A DNA stretch of 32,970 bases from Tetragenococcus halophilus (GCF_021474685.1 NZ_JAKEIT010000027.1:1-32970); one strand, 5' to 3'; positions 9,609-18,773 are shown, counted from the stretch's first letter. Made by a program: numbers and translations. The notes: generated from the letters alone by a model not told the origin.

Positions 9609-12248
9609 CTAATTTTCCAACCAGCGACCTGCTTCTTCTAGCGCTTGCGGAATACCAGCGGGATTTTTTCCGCCCGCCTGAGCCATGTCTGGGCGACCAC
9701 CACCGCCACCAGAAACTTTAGGTGCGATTGCTTTGATCAAATCACCTGCTTTAATTCCTTTATCGATCGTCTCTTTAGAAACAGCAGTTAAAAGATTTGC
9801 TTTTCCATTACTTTCTGTTGCCAAAACAAGTACATCAGAGATATTTTGTTGCTTCCATTGATCTGCTAATTGTCGCAGTTGGTTCATATCTTTTACGTTT
9901 ACCTGAGCGGCTACATAAGAAAGATTACCTGCGTATTTGATGTCCTTAAAAACATTGTCAGCTTGTTGATTGGCCATCTTGCTAGATAACTTCTCATTTT
10001 CCTTTTGCATTTGTTGAAGTTGTTCTTGCAACTGTTCTGTTTTAGCCACCACTTCGCTGATGCGCGGTAGTTTTAATATTTCAGCCGCTTTTGCTAATTC
10101 ATTTTCTTGCTCTTTAAACTGCTGATAAGCTTCTTTGCTGGTTACAGCATCAATTCTTCGAGTACCCGCGCCAATACCAGATTCAGAAACAATTTTAAAA
10201 ATGCCGATATCTTCAGTGTTTTTTACATGATTGCCACCACAAAGCTCAATCGACCAGTCTGCTATATTGACAACTCGAACTTCATGACCATATTTTTCAC
10301 CAAACAGCGCCATAGCGCCCATATTTTTCGCTGTATCGATGTCAGTTTCGATTGTTGTTACAGGTAAAGCTTGCCAAATTTTTTCATTGACGATCTTTTC
10401 CATTTCTTGCAGTTCTTCTGCAGTAATTTGTCCAAAATGCGTAAAATCAAATCGTAAATGCTCTGGAGCAACTAATGAACCTGCTTGGTTAGATTGGCTT
10501 CCTAATACTTCTTTTAAAGCCTTGTGCAGTAAATGAGTAGCTGTGTGGTTCTTAATGATCCTATTATGTCGGTCCTTATCAACTTTCAGGATATATTCTT
10601 GCCCTTTTTGCAGATCTTTTTTTACTTCGACCTGATGTAAATACTGTCCTTTAGGTGCCTTTTGGACATCTTTTACGGTAGCGCAAATTTCTCCAGTTTG
10701 ATCAATAATAACGCCTGTATCAGCAACCTGTCCACCCATTTCAGCGTAAAAGGGCGTTTGAGAAAAAATCACTTCCGCTTGGTCCTGATTTACATCATCA
10801 ACAAAGCTATCGTTTTGCAGCAAAAGGGCTAGTGTACTTTTTGTTTCTAAAGTAGAATAGCCAACGTATTCACTGTCAACATCGATTTGTGTTAACAAAC
10901 TAGACTGCAATTTCATTGATTGTTCTTTGCTCCGAGCGTTACGCGCACGTTGTCTTTGTGCCTCCATTTCGCGTTCAAAACCAGCATGATCCACTTCAAA
11001 TCCTGATTCTTCAGCGATTTCTTCAGTTAACTCCACTGGAAATCCATAAGTATCATATAGTTTGAAAATATCTGAACCATTAATCATTTTTGTCTGTTCA
11101 TTTTTTTCTTTTGCAAGAAGCTGATCTAAAATTGCCATGCCTTCATCGATTGTTTCGTAGAAGCGTTCTTCTTCGCTTTTAATGACCTTTTCGACAAAGG
11201 CTTGTTGTTGCAACACTTCAGGGTAATAACTATTCATGATTTTTCCTACAGTGGCAACGAGTCGATATAGAAATGCTTGGTTGATGTGTAATTTTTGACC
11301 ATGCATATCAGCCCGTCGCAACAAACGACGTAATACATAGCCTCTGCCCTCATTAGAAGGAAGGGCACCATCAGCGATGGCAAATGCTAAGGCACGAATA
11401 TGATCAGCAACGACTCTAAAAGAGATATCTGTTTCTTGTTTTTGACCATACTTCACCTGACCACTGATTTGTTCAATTTCTTCAATAATCGGCATAAATA
11501 AATCTGTTTCATAATTTGTCGGCGTATCTTGTATAACTGAAACAATTCGTTCCAGCCCCATACCCGTATCAATATTTTTGCTGGGAAGTGGTTCGTAAGT
11601 GTCGTCTGGTTTATGATTAAATTCAGAAAAAACTAGGTTCCAGATTTCTAAATAGCGTTCATTTTCTCCCCCAGCATAGTTCTCAGGATCATCTTCGGCT
11701 AAATTATTAAATTTTTGTCCGCGATCATAAAAAATTTCCGTATCTGGGCCACTTGGACCTGCACCAATATCCCAAAAGTTATCCTCAATTTCTACGATAT
11801 GATCACTAGAAAGTCCGATTTCTTCTTGCCATATCCGTTTGGCTTCTTCATCTTTAGGATAGACTGTCACATATAGACGCTTAGGGTCAAAACCAATCCA
11901 ATCTGAGGAAGTTAAAAATTCCCAAGCAAAATGGATTGCTTCTTCTTTAAAATAATCGCCTATAGAAAAGTTTCCCAACATTTCAAACATCGTTTGGTGA
12001 CGAGCAGTCCTTCCCACGTTTTCAATATCATTGGTGCGGATGGACTTTTGTGCATTGGCAATTCGTGGGTTATCGGGAACGACGGAACCATCAAAATATT
12101 TTTTTACGGTAGCTACGCCTGAATTGATCCATAATAAGGTCGGATCGTCTATGGGTACTAAGGAAGCGCTAGGTTCAATCGAGTGTCCCTTTGATTTGAA
12201 AAAATCTAAAAACATTTGACGAACTTCAGAACTTGATAAATCTTTCAT
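9609..12248 (-). CDS. alaS: Alanyl-tRNA synthetase
   Basis: An 879-residue class II synthetase that charges tRNA-Ala. The N-terminal catalytic domain begins at MKDLSSSEVRQMFLDFF and contains GNFSIGDYFKEEAI; the editing domain carries the zinc-site motifs HTATH (near residue 566) and CGGNH (near 669); the C-terminal C-Ala domain ends with the glycine-rich GGGGGRPDMAQAGG. Length is normal and all domains are present. The ATG at 12248 has AAGGAGA six bases upstream. Expression is controlled by the T-box leader at 12302-12530, and transcription stops at the hairpin directly after the gene. Confidence 0.98.
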   Translation of the reverse strand: MKDLSSSEVRQMFLDFFKSKGHSIEPSASLVPIDDPTLLWINSGVATVKKYFDGSVVPDNPRIANAQKSIRTNDIENVGRTARHQTMFEMLGNFSIGDYFKEEAIHFAWEFLTSSDWIGFDPKRLYVTVYPKDEEAKRIWQEEIGLSSDHIVEIEDNFWDIGAGPSGPDTEIFYDRGQKFNNLAEDDPENYAGGENERYLEIWNLVFSEFNHKPDDTYEPLPSKNIDTGMGLERIVSVIQDTPTNYETDLFMPIIEEIEQISGQVKYGQKQETDISFRVVADHIRALAFAIADGALPSNEGRGYVLRRLLRRADMHGQKLHINQAFLYRLVATVGKIMNSYYPEVLQQQAFVEKVIKSEEERFYETIDEGMAILDQLLAKEKNEQTKMINGSDIFKLYDTYGFPVELTEEIAEESGFEVDHAGFEREMEAQRQRARNARSKEQSMKLQSSLLTQIDVDSEYVGYSTLETKSTLALLLQNDSFVDDVNQDQAEVIFSQTPFYAEMGGQVADTGVIIDQTGEICATVKDVQKAPKGQYLHQVEVKKDLQKGQEYILKVDKDRHNRIIKNHTATHLLHKALKEVLGSQSNQAGSLVAPEHLRFDFTHFGQITAEELQEMEKIVNEKIWQALPVTTIETDIDTAKNMGAMALFGEKYGHEVRVVNIADWSIELCGGNHVKNTEDIGIFKIVSESGIGAGTRRIDAVTSKEAYQQFKEQENELAKAAEILKLPRISEVVAKTEQLQEQLQQMQKENEKLSSKMANQQADNVFKDIKYAGNLSYVAAQVNVKDMNQLRQLADQWKQQNISDVLVLATESNGKANLLTAVSKETIDKGIKAGDLIKAIAPKVSGGGGGRPDMAQAGGKNPAGIPQALEEAGRWLEN

Positions 12249-12301
12249 AATTATTCTCCTTATAATAATATTATAATTTTCTGTTTTCTCTCAATAAAAT
12301 T

Positions 12302-12524
12302 AAAAAGACACCTTTGCAAAGCAAGGACGTCTACACGCGGTACCACCTTGCTTGCAATGATGTCGATCATTACCTCTTAAGCTTCGATAACGCCGAAGTT
12401 GCGTTGATATTACTACCAAACGTATTAAAAGGGAGCAGTCAAAGGGCACCTTGTTTTTCTCTCAGCACTAAAAAACTTTCTGTAAAAGGATCGTAACTCT
12501 GACCATGTCCTTTATTCCTTCCAA
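12302..12524 (-). promoter_or_regulatory. T-box riboswitch, alanine specific, upstream of alaS
   Basis: The minus strand carries the universal T-box sequence AAGGTGGTACCGCG (12335-12349), which pairs with the acceptor end of uncharged tRNA. Just downstream is a terminator: AGACGTCCTTGC pairs with GCAAAGGTGTCT (12306-12332) and is followed by TTTTT (12302-12306). Upstream is a long stem I region with a GAGAGA-type element; GCT at 12434-12436, in the context CTGCTCCC, is the likely alanine specifier codon. Uncharged tRNA-Ala should stabilise the antiterminator and switch alaS on. The folding of stem I was judged by eye only, so the specifier is less certain than the T-box itself. Confidence 0.92.
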
Positions 12525-12553
12525 AGTATAGGCAAATTTTCAGAAAATGTCAA
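12525..12553 (-). promoter_or_regulatory. Promoter of alaS
   Basis: Minus strand: consensus -35 TTGACA (12548-12553), 17-base spacer, -10 TATACT (12525-12530). Transcription would begin near 12518, giving the full T-box leader of about 270 bases. Confidence 0.85.
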
Positions 12554-12580
12554 TTCATTTCAACATCTTCCTATGAAATA

Positions 12581-13633
12581 TCATCCATTTTGAATAACGA
12601 TCGCTTTACGAAAACGAAAATCATATGGATCCATGAATTCTTCCTTAGCCAAGTTTTTACGTGAGCGATAATAAGAGGCTAGCGGCAAATGATCAAATAA
12701 GGGGTGACCTATTTTTTCACTTTTCTCCGATTTTAAATACATAGAATCCGTTAATTCCCAATAAGAAAGATCACTTGCGAAATATAATCCAAACATATTT
12801 GCTTGCCGTATTTTTTGACTTGTCTGTTTCCCATAATAACTGTCGTCTTCTTCCAGCTCGCCTCCCCAACGAAATAACTTACGCGTAGCACCTGAAATAG
12901 CATACTCCCACTGATCTTCTGTCAGTAAGTCAAACAATTGGTCATCCATTTTCTTCTGTAACTGATTTAAATGACAAGTTTCATGTCTGTAAACAGTATA
13001 TTTTTCATTTTTTTCTGAAAGCAAGGCGTAAAATTTATCTTTTTCAAAAATCTCTTGTGGAGATACAAACTGTAAACTTTCCTCGAAAGTTTGTGCTTGC
13101 TTAAAATAACTAAGTAGTGTTTGTTTGATGGGGGAAAAATCTTCCGAACGACCGCTAAATTCACCTGTGATAATATTTAAGTCACCAATATAAGTGGTCC
13201 CAACAGGTTGTGCCCTTTTTTGAACAAGCATAGGCGCAATATTTCGTTTGCGCAAAGGAGAAGTTGACTCATTCACAAATATTTCCCAATCTTCAGCAGT
13301 CTTTAATCCATAATTACTTTTGATTTTATGATAGGCCTCGTTCTCCTGGGCAGGCGTTTGATCCCACAAATTGCGTGCTATACCCTGTGTGCCCGCCTCC
13401 CAGCCTAGTATCGCTGCTTGGTTGCCTGGCACTAAAACAAAACGTTCTCCATCAATTGAGCATTCAAAACTGCCACACTTCACGCCGTCTAGCTCAAATT
13501 GTTGATAAGCTACATCAGAAACTTTTTTCAATGGGCTGACAAAATACTTCAACACTTGATTCATCACTTGTGTTTTTAATTCAAGTGATAAGTTTTTCCA
13601 CTGGGTTGATTCTAAAGCCTCAAAAATATTCAC
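12581..13633 (-). CDS. Protein with FGE/SUMF1-like sequence features, function unknown
   Basis: A 350-residue soluble protein that I cannot name. Its C-terminal half has signatures resembling the formylglycine-generating-enzyme (SUMF1/EgtB) fold: LTEDQWEYAISG (residues 237-248) followed by FRWGGEL (254-260), like the LPTExEWEYAARG...PWG block, and a terminal DFRFRKA (338-344) like the GFRxxR ending. Earlier, FVLVPG (65-70) echoes the opening F..V/IPGG of that fold. No sulfatase or ergothioneine gene is near, so catalysis cannot be claimed. An ATG at 13651 lies over the GAGAGGAG ribosome site, so I use the GTG at 13633, eight bases after AGGAG. It is divergent from the glycosylase-GNAT gene and ends just before the alaS promoter. 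Confidence 0.6.
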   Translation of the reverse strand: MNIFEALESTQWKNLSLELKTQVMNQVLKYFVSPLKKVSDVAYQQFELDGVKCGSFECSIDGERFVLVPGNQAAILGWEAGTQGIARNLWDQTPAQENEAYHKIKSNYGLKTAEDWEIFVNESTSPLRKRNIAPMLVQKRAQPVGTTYIGDLNIITGEFSGRSEDFSPIKQTLLSYFKQAQTFEESLQFVSPQEIFEKDKFYALLSEKNEKYTVYRHETCHLNQLQKKMDDQLFDLLTEDQWEYAISGATRKLFRWGGELEEDDSYYGKQTSQKIRQANMFGLYFASDLSYWELTDSMYLKSEKSEKIGHPLFDHLPLASYYRSRKNLAKEEFMDPYDFRFRKAIVIQNG

Positions 13634-13732
13634 ACTCACTGCTCCTCTCATTTTCTATGTTTTGTAACAGTAACTTTGATAAAATAAAGTATAACATTTT
13701 AATGTTTAAAAATTACAATTAGGAGTTAGATA

Positions 13733-14641
13733 ATGATGCAGACAGGACTAGCGCCCGTTTTTAATAAAAACACTGAAATTTTGATCCTAGGTAGTGCACC
13801 TAGTGTTCAGTCCTTAGAAAAACAACAGTATTATGGTAACCAAGCCAATCGTTTTTGGCAAATTATTTTTACAGCTTTACAAATTCCTGATCCTAAAACT
13901 TACCATCAACGACTACAAGTCCTATTGGACCATCATATTGGCCTTTGGGATGTTTACCAAAGTTTTGAACGCCAAGGTAGCATGGACCATCATTTTAGCG
14001 ATTATAAATCAAATGATTTTAGTCAACTGCTTGAAACTGCATCTATTAAAACAGTCATTGCTAATGGTAAAACAGCTTATCAGGAAATTATAGACCAACA
14101 ACTCTTTGTTGAGCAAAATATCTATTACTGTCTATCAACAAGTGGTGCCAATAATAGTCGTGCTGATAAGCGACAAAAAGAGTGGCAGCAAGTCTTGGAT
14201 AATAGCTATACAACATTTTTTGGCAATGATCCCTGGATCAAAGCAGCTGCCTTTTACCTTCGCTATCAAGTCTTTGTAGTGGAACAACAAATTAAACCTT
14301 ACTTAGAATTTGACGAACAGACAAATGCATGCAACAACTACTTTGTCACTTTCAAACACAAAGAAGCTCTTGCTACTATACGTTATGAAACTATTGATAA
14401 TAACACGATTTCTCCTGATCGTTTTTGTGTAGCCAAAAAAGCTAGAGGACAAGGGATTGGCAGCAATTTATTAAAAACTTTTGAGATAAAAGCGATCAGG
14501 CAAGGCTATCAATTCAGTCAGCTAACAGCCGAAAAACAAGCTGTTGGCTTTTATCAAAAAAACGGCTACCAAATCATATCTCAAGAATTTCTAGAAGATG
14601 GACTTCCTTGTGTGAAAATGCAAAAAACTTTAACGATTTGA
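13733..14641 (+). CDS. Fusion of DNA-deoxyinosine glycosylase (UDG superfamily) and GNAT acetyltransferase
   Basis: A 302-residue two-domain protein. Residues 1-155 resemble hypoxanthine-DNA glycosylases of the uracil-DNA glycosylase superfamily: LILGSAPS (17-24), YYGNQANRFW (33-42) and LSTSGANNS (134-142), whose relatives read YYGNPxNxFW and LPSTSPAN. Residues 165-302 are a GNAT acetyltransferase of the ElaA/YjcF type: LRYQVFVVEQQ (176-186) and the acetyl-CoA loop ARGQGIGSNLL (237-247). The frame is uninterrupted, with AGGAG seven bases before the ATG. The first half would remove deaminated adenine from DNA; the substrate of the second is unknown. The last 12 bases overlap the end of the helicase gene on the opposite strand. 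Domain calls are strong; the reason for the fusion is not apparent. Confidence 0.85.
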   Translation: MMQTGLAPVFNKNTEILILGSAPSVQSLEKQQYYGNQANRFWQIIFTALQIPDPKTYHQRLQVLLDHHIGLWDVYQSFERQGSMDHHFSDYKSNDFSQLLETASIKTVIANGKTAYQEIIDQQLFVEQNIYYCLSTSGANNSRADKRQKEWQQVLDNSYTTFFGNDPWIKAAAFYLRYQVFVVEQQIKPYLEFDEQTNACNNYFVTFKHKEALATIRYETIDNNTISPDRFCVAKKARGQGIGSNLLKTFEIKAIRQGYQFSQLTAEKQAVGFYQKNGYQIISQEFLEDGLPCVKMQKTLTI

Positions 14642-15976
14642 ATTTTTCTTTTCTCTTTTTGCAGCTCGTTGTTGTTTCCGTCGTTCTAATTTGCGTTTTT
14701 CTTGGTTACTTTTATTAATTTCCTGTTTGATTTTTTTCTTATAGCCTGGTTTTACCTTTTTCTTTTGTTTTTTAACATAACCGATCGTTTCAGGATCCAA
14801 CTCTTCAGAAGTTTTCTGTCTTTTTTGGCGTCGATTACGGTCATAAGTTGAAACAATCTCTCCATGTTTGATTTCTTTAGGTTCAAACTCAATCCCCATT
14901 TTTTCTAGTGAATTGATTGCATACTCATCACTGGGGTCATACAGCGTAATAGCTGTCCCTTTTAACTGCTTACGACCTGTTCGTCCTACTCGGTGAATAA
15001 AGAAATCTAAATCACGCGGCAGCTCTGCGTTAATTACATGACTGATTCCCTCGATATCAATCCCACGAGCTGCTAAATCTGTAGCAACGATATATTGATA
15101 ATCCAAATGGTGAATTTGTCGCATGATACGTTTCCGCTGTCTAGCAGGAATATCTCCATGGATTGTCGCTACTTTTAACCCTTGGTTTTGCAAAAAATCG
15201 CTAATTTCATCCACATGTTCTTTAGTGTTAGCAAAAACAACAGCCAAATAAGGTTGTCCGATGGTTAGCAATTGAAAAATCAACTGATTTTTATCTCTTC
15301 CTTTTGTGGAAATCAGCCAATTTTCAATTGTATCAGCAATCAAGGATTGTGGCTTTATGTCTTCAACTACTGGATGTGTGACATATTTTTTTAAAAATGG
15401 ACGCAACTTTTCCGGGATGGTCGCAGAAAATACCATCATCTGTATATCTTCCGAAAATTTTGCAGCAATCTGGTCTACTTCAGGCAAGAATCCTAGATCC
15501 AGTGTCATATCCGCTTCATCAACAACGAATGCTTGGCTTTTATAAATAAGAAGTGCATTTTCGTTGACCATATCTAAAATTCGTCCAGGCGTGCCGATGA
15601 CGATTTGTGGTTGCTGATGCTGCAATTGTTCCAGTTGTCTTTGTTTATCAGTGCCGCCTACAAACTTTAAGACGCGAATATCATTAGGCGCAAAAGCAGT
15701 GATCTGCTTAGCCGCCTGATAAATTTGTTCTGCTAATTCCCTACTTGGCGTTGTAATGACAACTTGAACTTCATCTTTGTCTACTTCCACTTGATCAATC
15801 AAAGGAAGTAAAAAGGTATGTGTCTTGCCACTTCCTGTTTGTGAACTCCCTATAATATTGCGGTTTTTTTGGATTAAAGGAATTAATTTTTCTTGAACTT
15901 CTGTGGGTGTTTCAAAGCCACTTTCATTTAATGCTTGATAAATAAATGGTTGAAATGCGAATGATTCAAAGGTCAT
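14630..15976 (-). CDS. DEAD-box RNA helicase, CshB-like
   Basis: A 448-residue ATP-dependent RNA helicase. Motifs in order: Q-motif region (FETPTEVQ), Walker A SSQTGSGKT (44-52), TPSREL (75-80), TPGRI (128-132), VDEAD (151-155), SAT (183-185), and in the second RecA domain ATDLAARGID and HRVGRTGR. The last 65 residues are a lysine/arginine-rich tail, as in CshB and other ribosome-assembly or cold-shock helicases. The start ATG at 15976 follows AAGGTGG, with rather short spacing. A long A/T-rich leader of about 90 bases from an extended -10 at 16065-16073 would fit a cold-responsive gene, but this is inference. Confidence 0.94.
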   Translation of the reverse strand: MTFESFAFQPFIYQALNESGFETPTEVQEKLIPLIQKNRNIIGSSQTGSGKTHTFLLPLIDQVEVDKDEVQVVITTPSRELAEQIYQAAKQITAFAPNDIRVLKFVGGTDKQRQLEQLQHQQPQIVIGTPGRILDMVNENALLIYKSQAFVVDEADMTLDLGFLPEVDQIAAKFSEDIQMMVFSATIPEKLRPFLKKYVTHPVVEDIKPQSLIADTIENWLISTKGRDKNQLIFQLLTIGQPYLAVVFANTKEHVDEISDFLQNQGLKVATIHGDIPARQRKRIMRQIHHLDYQYIVATDLAARGIDIEGISHVINAELPRDLDFFIHRVGRTGRKQLKGTAITLYDPSDEYAINSLEKMGIEFEPKEIKHGEIVSTYDRNRRQKRQKTSEELDPETIGYVKKQKKKVKPGYKKKIKQEINKSNQEKRKLERRKQQRAAKREKKNSNR

Positions 15977-16064
15977 TCATCCACCTTCTTTCTTTTTATT
16001 AAATATTTTTTAAGTAACTATCTTTATCTTGGAAATAAAAATAGGAATGTTTGTTAGTGATTTA

Positions 16065-16073
16065 ACTATATCA
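16065..16073 (-). promoter_or_regulatory. Possible extended -10 promoter of the DEAD-box helicase gene
   Basis: Minus strand TGATATAGT: a TGN extension plus TATAGT. No good -35 is seen 16-18 bases upstream. It would give a 5' leader of nearly 90 bases. Confidence 0.35.
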
Positions 16074-16110
16074 GATTAATATTGGTTTTTCATAGCTTAA
16101 ATAAAGAAAT

Positions 16111-16163
16111 AAGATACAGGTTAAAAGATTTTTAGCGAATAAAGACCTTCTAACCTGTATCTT
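16111..16163 (-). terminator. Long hairpin after the 120-residue protein gene, probable terminator
   Basis: Arms AAGATACAGGTTA (16111-16123) and TAACCTGTATCTT (16151-16163) are perfect complements around a 27-base loop. The hairpin begins directly after the stop codon at 16164. The minus-strand tail is T-rich but broken by A (ATTTCTTTATT), and the plus-strand tail has TTTT, so it may work weakly in both directions. Confidence 0.6.
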
Positions 16164-16526
16164 TTAAATAAAGTCAACAAATTCATAATATTTAACTTGT
16201 ACCGGGCTATCAATAGACATCGTCGATAAAATACCTAACTCCAACTGAATAAATTTTTCCTCAACTATAGTATAACAATTTTTCTCAAAAGCTTCTTCTA
16301 CATAAGGAAGTAACTCTTCCTCGTCTCCTTGGCTTTCTTGATCGATCCCTTGAATTTGTTGAAAAATACAGCCATCATTTAAAACAAAATATTCTTGCCC
16401 GTACTTATAAACAGCGACGTTATAGTCACGAGTTGCAAGTTTAGTATGGATAGCAAATAAGCATTCGTTGACGTTGGGAACGACAAATGCCAATTCCTTC
16501 GGCTTTAACATATGTTGAAAAAACAA
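16164..16526 (-). CDS. Small acidic protein of unknown function
   Basis: A 120-residue protein I do not recognise. It is acidic, with a run of Asp/Glu at about residues 83-91 (QGDEEELL), no membrane segment and no signal peptide; two cysteines and regular alternation of hydrophobic residues suggest a compact alpha/beta domain. The start is TTG at 16526 with AAAGGGG eight bases upstream; the ATG five codons later has no ribosome site. It stands alone: 86 bases separate it from the HD gene upstream, and a long hairpin follows it. Codon use is like its neighbours and the ribosome site is good, so I regard it as a real gene. Confidence 0.72.
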   Translation of the reverse strand: MFFQHMLKPKELAFVVPNVNECLFAIHTKLATRDYNVAVYKYGQEYFVLNDGCIFQQIQGIDQESQGDEEELLPYVEEAFEKNCYTIVEEKFIQLELGILSTMSIDSPVQVKYYEFVDFI

Positions 16527-16612
16527 TCTTCACGCCCCTTTCTCTTTCATTATAAAGAAAGAAATAAAAAATGAAAATAATTTACTCTGAAAAAAAGAAA
16601 TAATAGATAAAT

Positions 16613-17248
16613 TTACCACTCTTTATAAAATTCTTCTAAAAAGTCTTCCATAAACATTTTTCGACGGTTGCCTTCTTTTTTTCCGTAATAGGTATTCATC
16701 ATCTCTGGCAGCAAAAACAGTTTTTCATACATATGATTGACCATAGTTGATGGACGACGATATTCTTTTTTGCTATGAAAGTGTTGCACAGCTTTATTTT
16801 CATCATAGATCGCTTGACCGCAAGCGCCGCTAAAATAAGCAGCTCGCAAGATCCCAACAGCACCTAGCGCTTCCAAGCGATCCGCATCCTGTACAATTTT
16901 TCCTTCTAAGGAAAGCGGCTTTGCCTTTGCAAACATTTCGGCGGAAAAAGATAAATTTTGAATAATTTCTAAAATTGCTTCGATTTCTGCAAAAGAACAA
17001 TTTATACTCTGCAAAAAATGTACTAACTTTCGCTGCGCTTCTTCAGGCTCATCTGTCACTTTATCATCAATAATATCATGTAAATACGCACTTGCCATAA
17101 CAATAAAACCATTTACTGCTAATTGGTCATTTTTTATGATCTTTTCTGCTAAAGCAGCTGTTCTTTTTGCATGTTCAAAATCATGTCCGGTGCTTTCTTG
17201 TGCTAAATTCTTTTGAGCGTACGAGATAACTTCTTGTAATTTCTCCAT
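16613..17248 (-). CDS. HD-domain phosphohydrolase (YedJ-type)
   Basis: A 211-residue metal-dependent phosphohydrolase of the HD superfamily. The metal ligands are visible: His26 in GHDFEHAKR, the His57-Asp58 doublet in YLHDII, and Asp121 in VQDADRLEALGAVG. Members of this subgroup are predicted nucleotide or phosphate-ester hydrolases; the substrate is unknown. The ATG at 17248 lies eight bases after the stop of the M32 carboxypeptidase gene, so it is the last gene of the satD - DUF3307 - M32 - HD unit. An HD hydrolase downstream of a possible nucleotide-signal protein (satD) is worth noting but proves nothing. Confidence 0.9.
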   Translation of the reverse strand: MEKLQEVISYAQKNLAQESTGHDFEHAKRTAALAEKIIKNDQLAVNGFIVMASAYLHDIIDDKVTDEPEEAQRKLVHFLQSINCSFAEIEAILEIIQNLSFSAEMFAKAKPLSLEGKIVQDADRLEALGAVGILRAAYFSGACGQAIYDENKAVQHFHSKKEYRRPSTMVNHMYEKLFLLPEMMNTYYGKKEGNRRKMFMEDFLEEFYKEW

Positions 17249-17256
17249 ATATTTCC

Positions 17257-18756
17257 CTACTCGCTTATTTGATATACGTCAAAATAAATTTCTTCTAAAT
17301 AATCAAGTAAATACTGTGGATTCAATGCTTCACCACTAGCATCATAAATCAATTGATTGGGTTTTTTAGAAGCCCCATATTGGTGGATATTTTGACTTAG
17401 CCATTTTTGAATAGCTGAATAATCATCAGATTTCAGAATTTGATCGATATCAATTTCTTTTTTCATTGCATAGTAAAGTTGGCAAGCATACATATAGCCT
17501 AGGGCATAGGATGGGAAATAACCAAATTCAGCTGCTGACCAATGAACATCTTGCAATATTCCTTCTACATCATTTGTTGGACGGACGCCTAGATATTTTT
17601 CATATTTATCATTCCAAATTTGAGGCAGATCCTCTACGTTAACCTCTTCATTAAAAATCATCTTTTCAATTTCGTAACGAATGATAATATGCAATATATA
17701 GGTAAGACTATCCGCTTCAATTCGAATCAAGCTGGCTTGTGTTTGTTGGAGCGAAGCATAGAAATCTGTAAATGAAATATCGGCAAAAGTACCATCAGTG
17801 CACTTTTGCAAAAAAGGGTATTGTTTTTGCCAAAAAGATTTCCGGCTGGCAATCACAAGTTCGTTAAATAAAGACTGGGATTCATGGATTCCCATAGAAG
17901 CCCCTTCGTGTACCGGTGTGTATGCAAATTTTTCGGCAATATTTTGCTCGTAAACACCATGCCCGGCTTCATGAATCAAACCAAAAATTCCCATAGAAAA
18001 GTCTGTTTCATTCCAACGATTGGTTAAACGTACATCCTGGTGATTGATCCCTGTAGCAAAAGGATGGACTGTGTCATCAATGCGCCCGCGGCTAAGATCA
18101 AAACCTAGTTCTTCTACAACTTTTGTGACAAATTTTTGTTGCTGTTTTTTTGCTACTTTGCGATGTAAAAAGTCCGTTCTTGGTTTTACGCCATATTTTT
18201 CAATTTTTTGATAAATCGCCATAATTCCATCGCGAACTGTAGAAAATACATCATCTAAAATTTCAGTTGTCATATTTGGTTCATAAATATTTAGTAATAC
18301 ATCGTAATCGGTCTGCTCATCTTTTTTCCAATATGAAATCGATTCTTTAGTTAAACGAATATTATTTTTTAATGCATCATAAAACAAAGAAAAATCTTTT
18401 GCCTGTCTTGCTTTTTGCCAAGCATGATGGGCATTAGCCGTAGCTTTACTGTATTCAACCATCAACTCATTAGGTACAGCTTCTTCTCTTTCATATTCTT
18501 CTTTTACTAATGTCAGCGCAGCTTTTCCAACTTCAGAAAGTTTTTCTGGATGTTGCGAAAAATGTTCAATAGCTTCAGACATTTTAGGGCCGACTTTTTT
18601 AGAAAAATATTTTCCGTACAAATAACTGGATACTTCTGCACGGGCACTACTAGCTTCAGCTGGCATCCCCGTTTGTGAGTCCCATTCTAAAATTCCCAAT
18701 GCTTGTTCTAATAAGTTCATTTCCTTTAATTCTGCCAAAAACTCTTGTTCTTCCAT
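17257..18756 (-). CDS. Thermostable carboxypeptidase 1 (M32 family)
   Basis: A 499-residue cytoplasmic zinc metallocarboxypeptidase. All M32 signatures are present: HPF (231-233), DVRLT (241-245), the zinc motif HEAGH (262-266) with catalytic Glu263, HESQS (291-295) with the third zinc ligand Glu292, IRIEAD in the centre, and the late GILQDVHW (GxxQDxHW) block. Length matches the family. GGAG precedes the ATG at 18756 by nine bases. It begins 17 bases after the DUF3307 gene and is followed eight bases later by the HD hydrolase. It presumably trims C-terminal residues from peptides; it is not obviously connected to satD by function. Confidence 0.96.
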   Translation of the reverse strand: MEEQEFLAELKEMNLLEQALGILEWDSQTGMPAEASSARAEVSSYLYGKYFSKKVGPKMSEAIEHFSQHPEKLSEVGKAALTLVKEEYEREEAVPNELMVEYSKATANAHHAWQKARQAKDFSLFYDALKNNIRLTKESISYWKKDEQTDYDVLLNIYEPNMTTEILDDVFSTVRDGIMAIYQKIEKYGVKPRTDFLHRKVAKKQQQKFVTKVVEELGFDLSRGRIDDTVHPFATGINHQDVRLTNRWNETDFSMGIFGLIHEAGHGVYEQNIAEKFAYTPVHEGASMGIHESQSLFNELVIASRKSFWQKQYPFLQKCTDGTFADISFTDFYASLQQTQASLIRIEADSLTYILHIIIRYEIEKMIFNEEVNVEDLPQIWNDKYEKYLGVRPTNDVEGILQDVHWSAAEFGYFPSYALGYMYACQLYYAMKKEIDIDQILKSDDYSAIQKWLSQNIHQYGASKKPNQLIYDASGEALNPQYLLDYLEEIYFDVYQISE

Positions 18757-18773
18757 TTTACAAGCTCCTTTGT

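Noticed and set aside
12314-12496. 60-codon plus-strand frame across the T-box leader
   Set aside because: It is fully explained by the structured leader RNA on the opposite strand and has no ribosome site.
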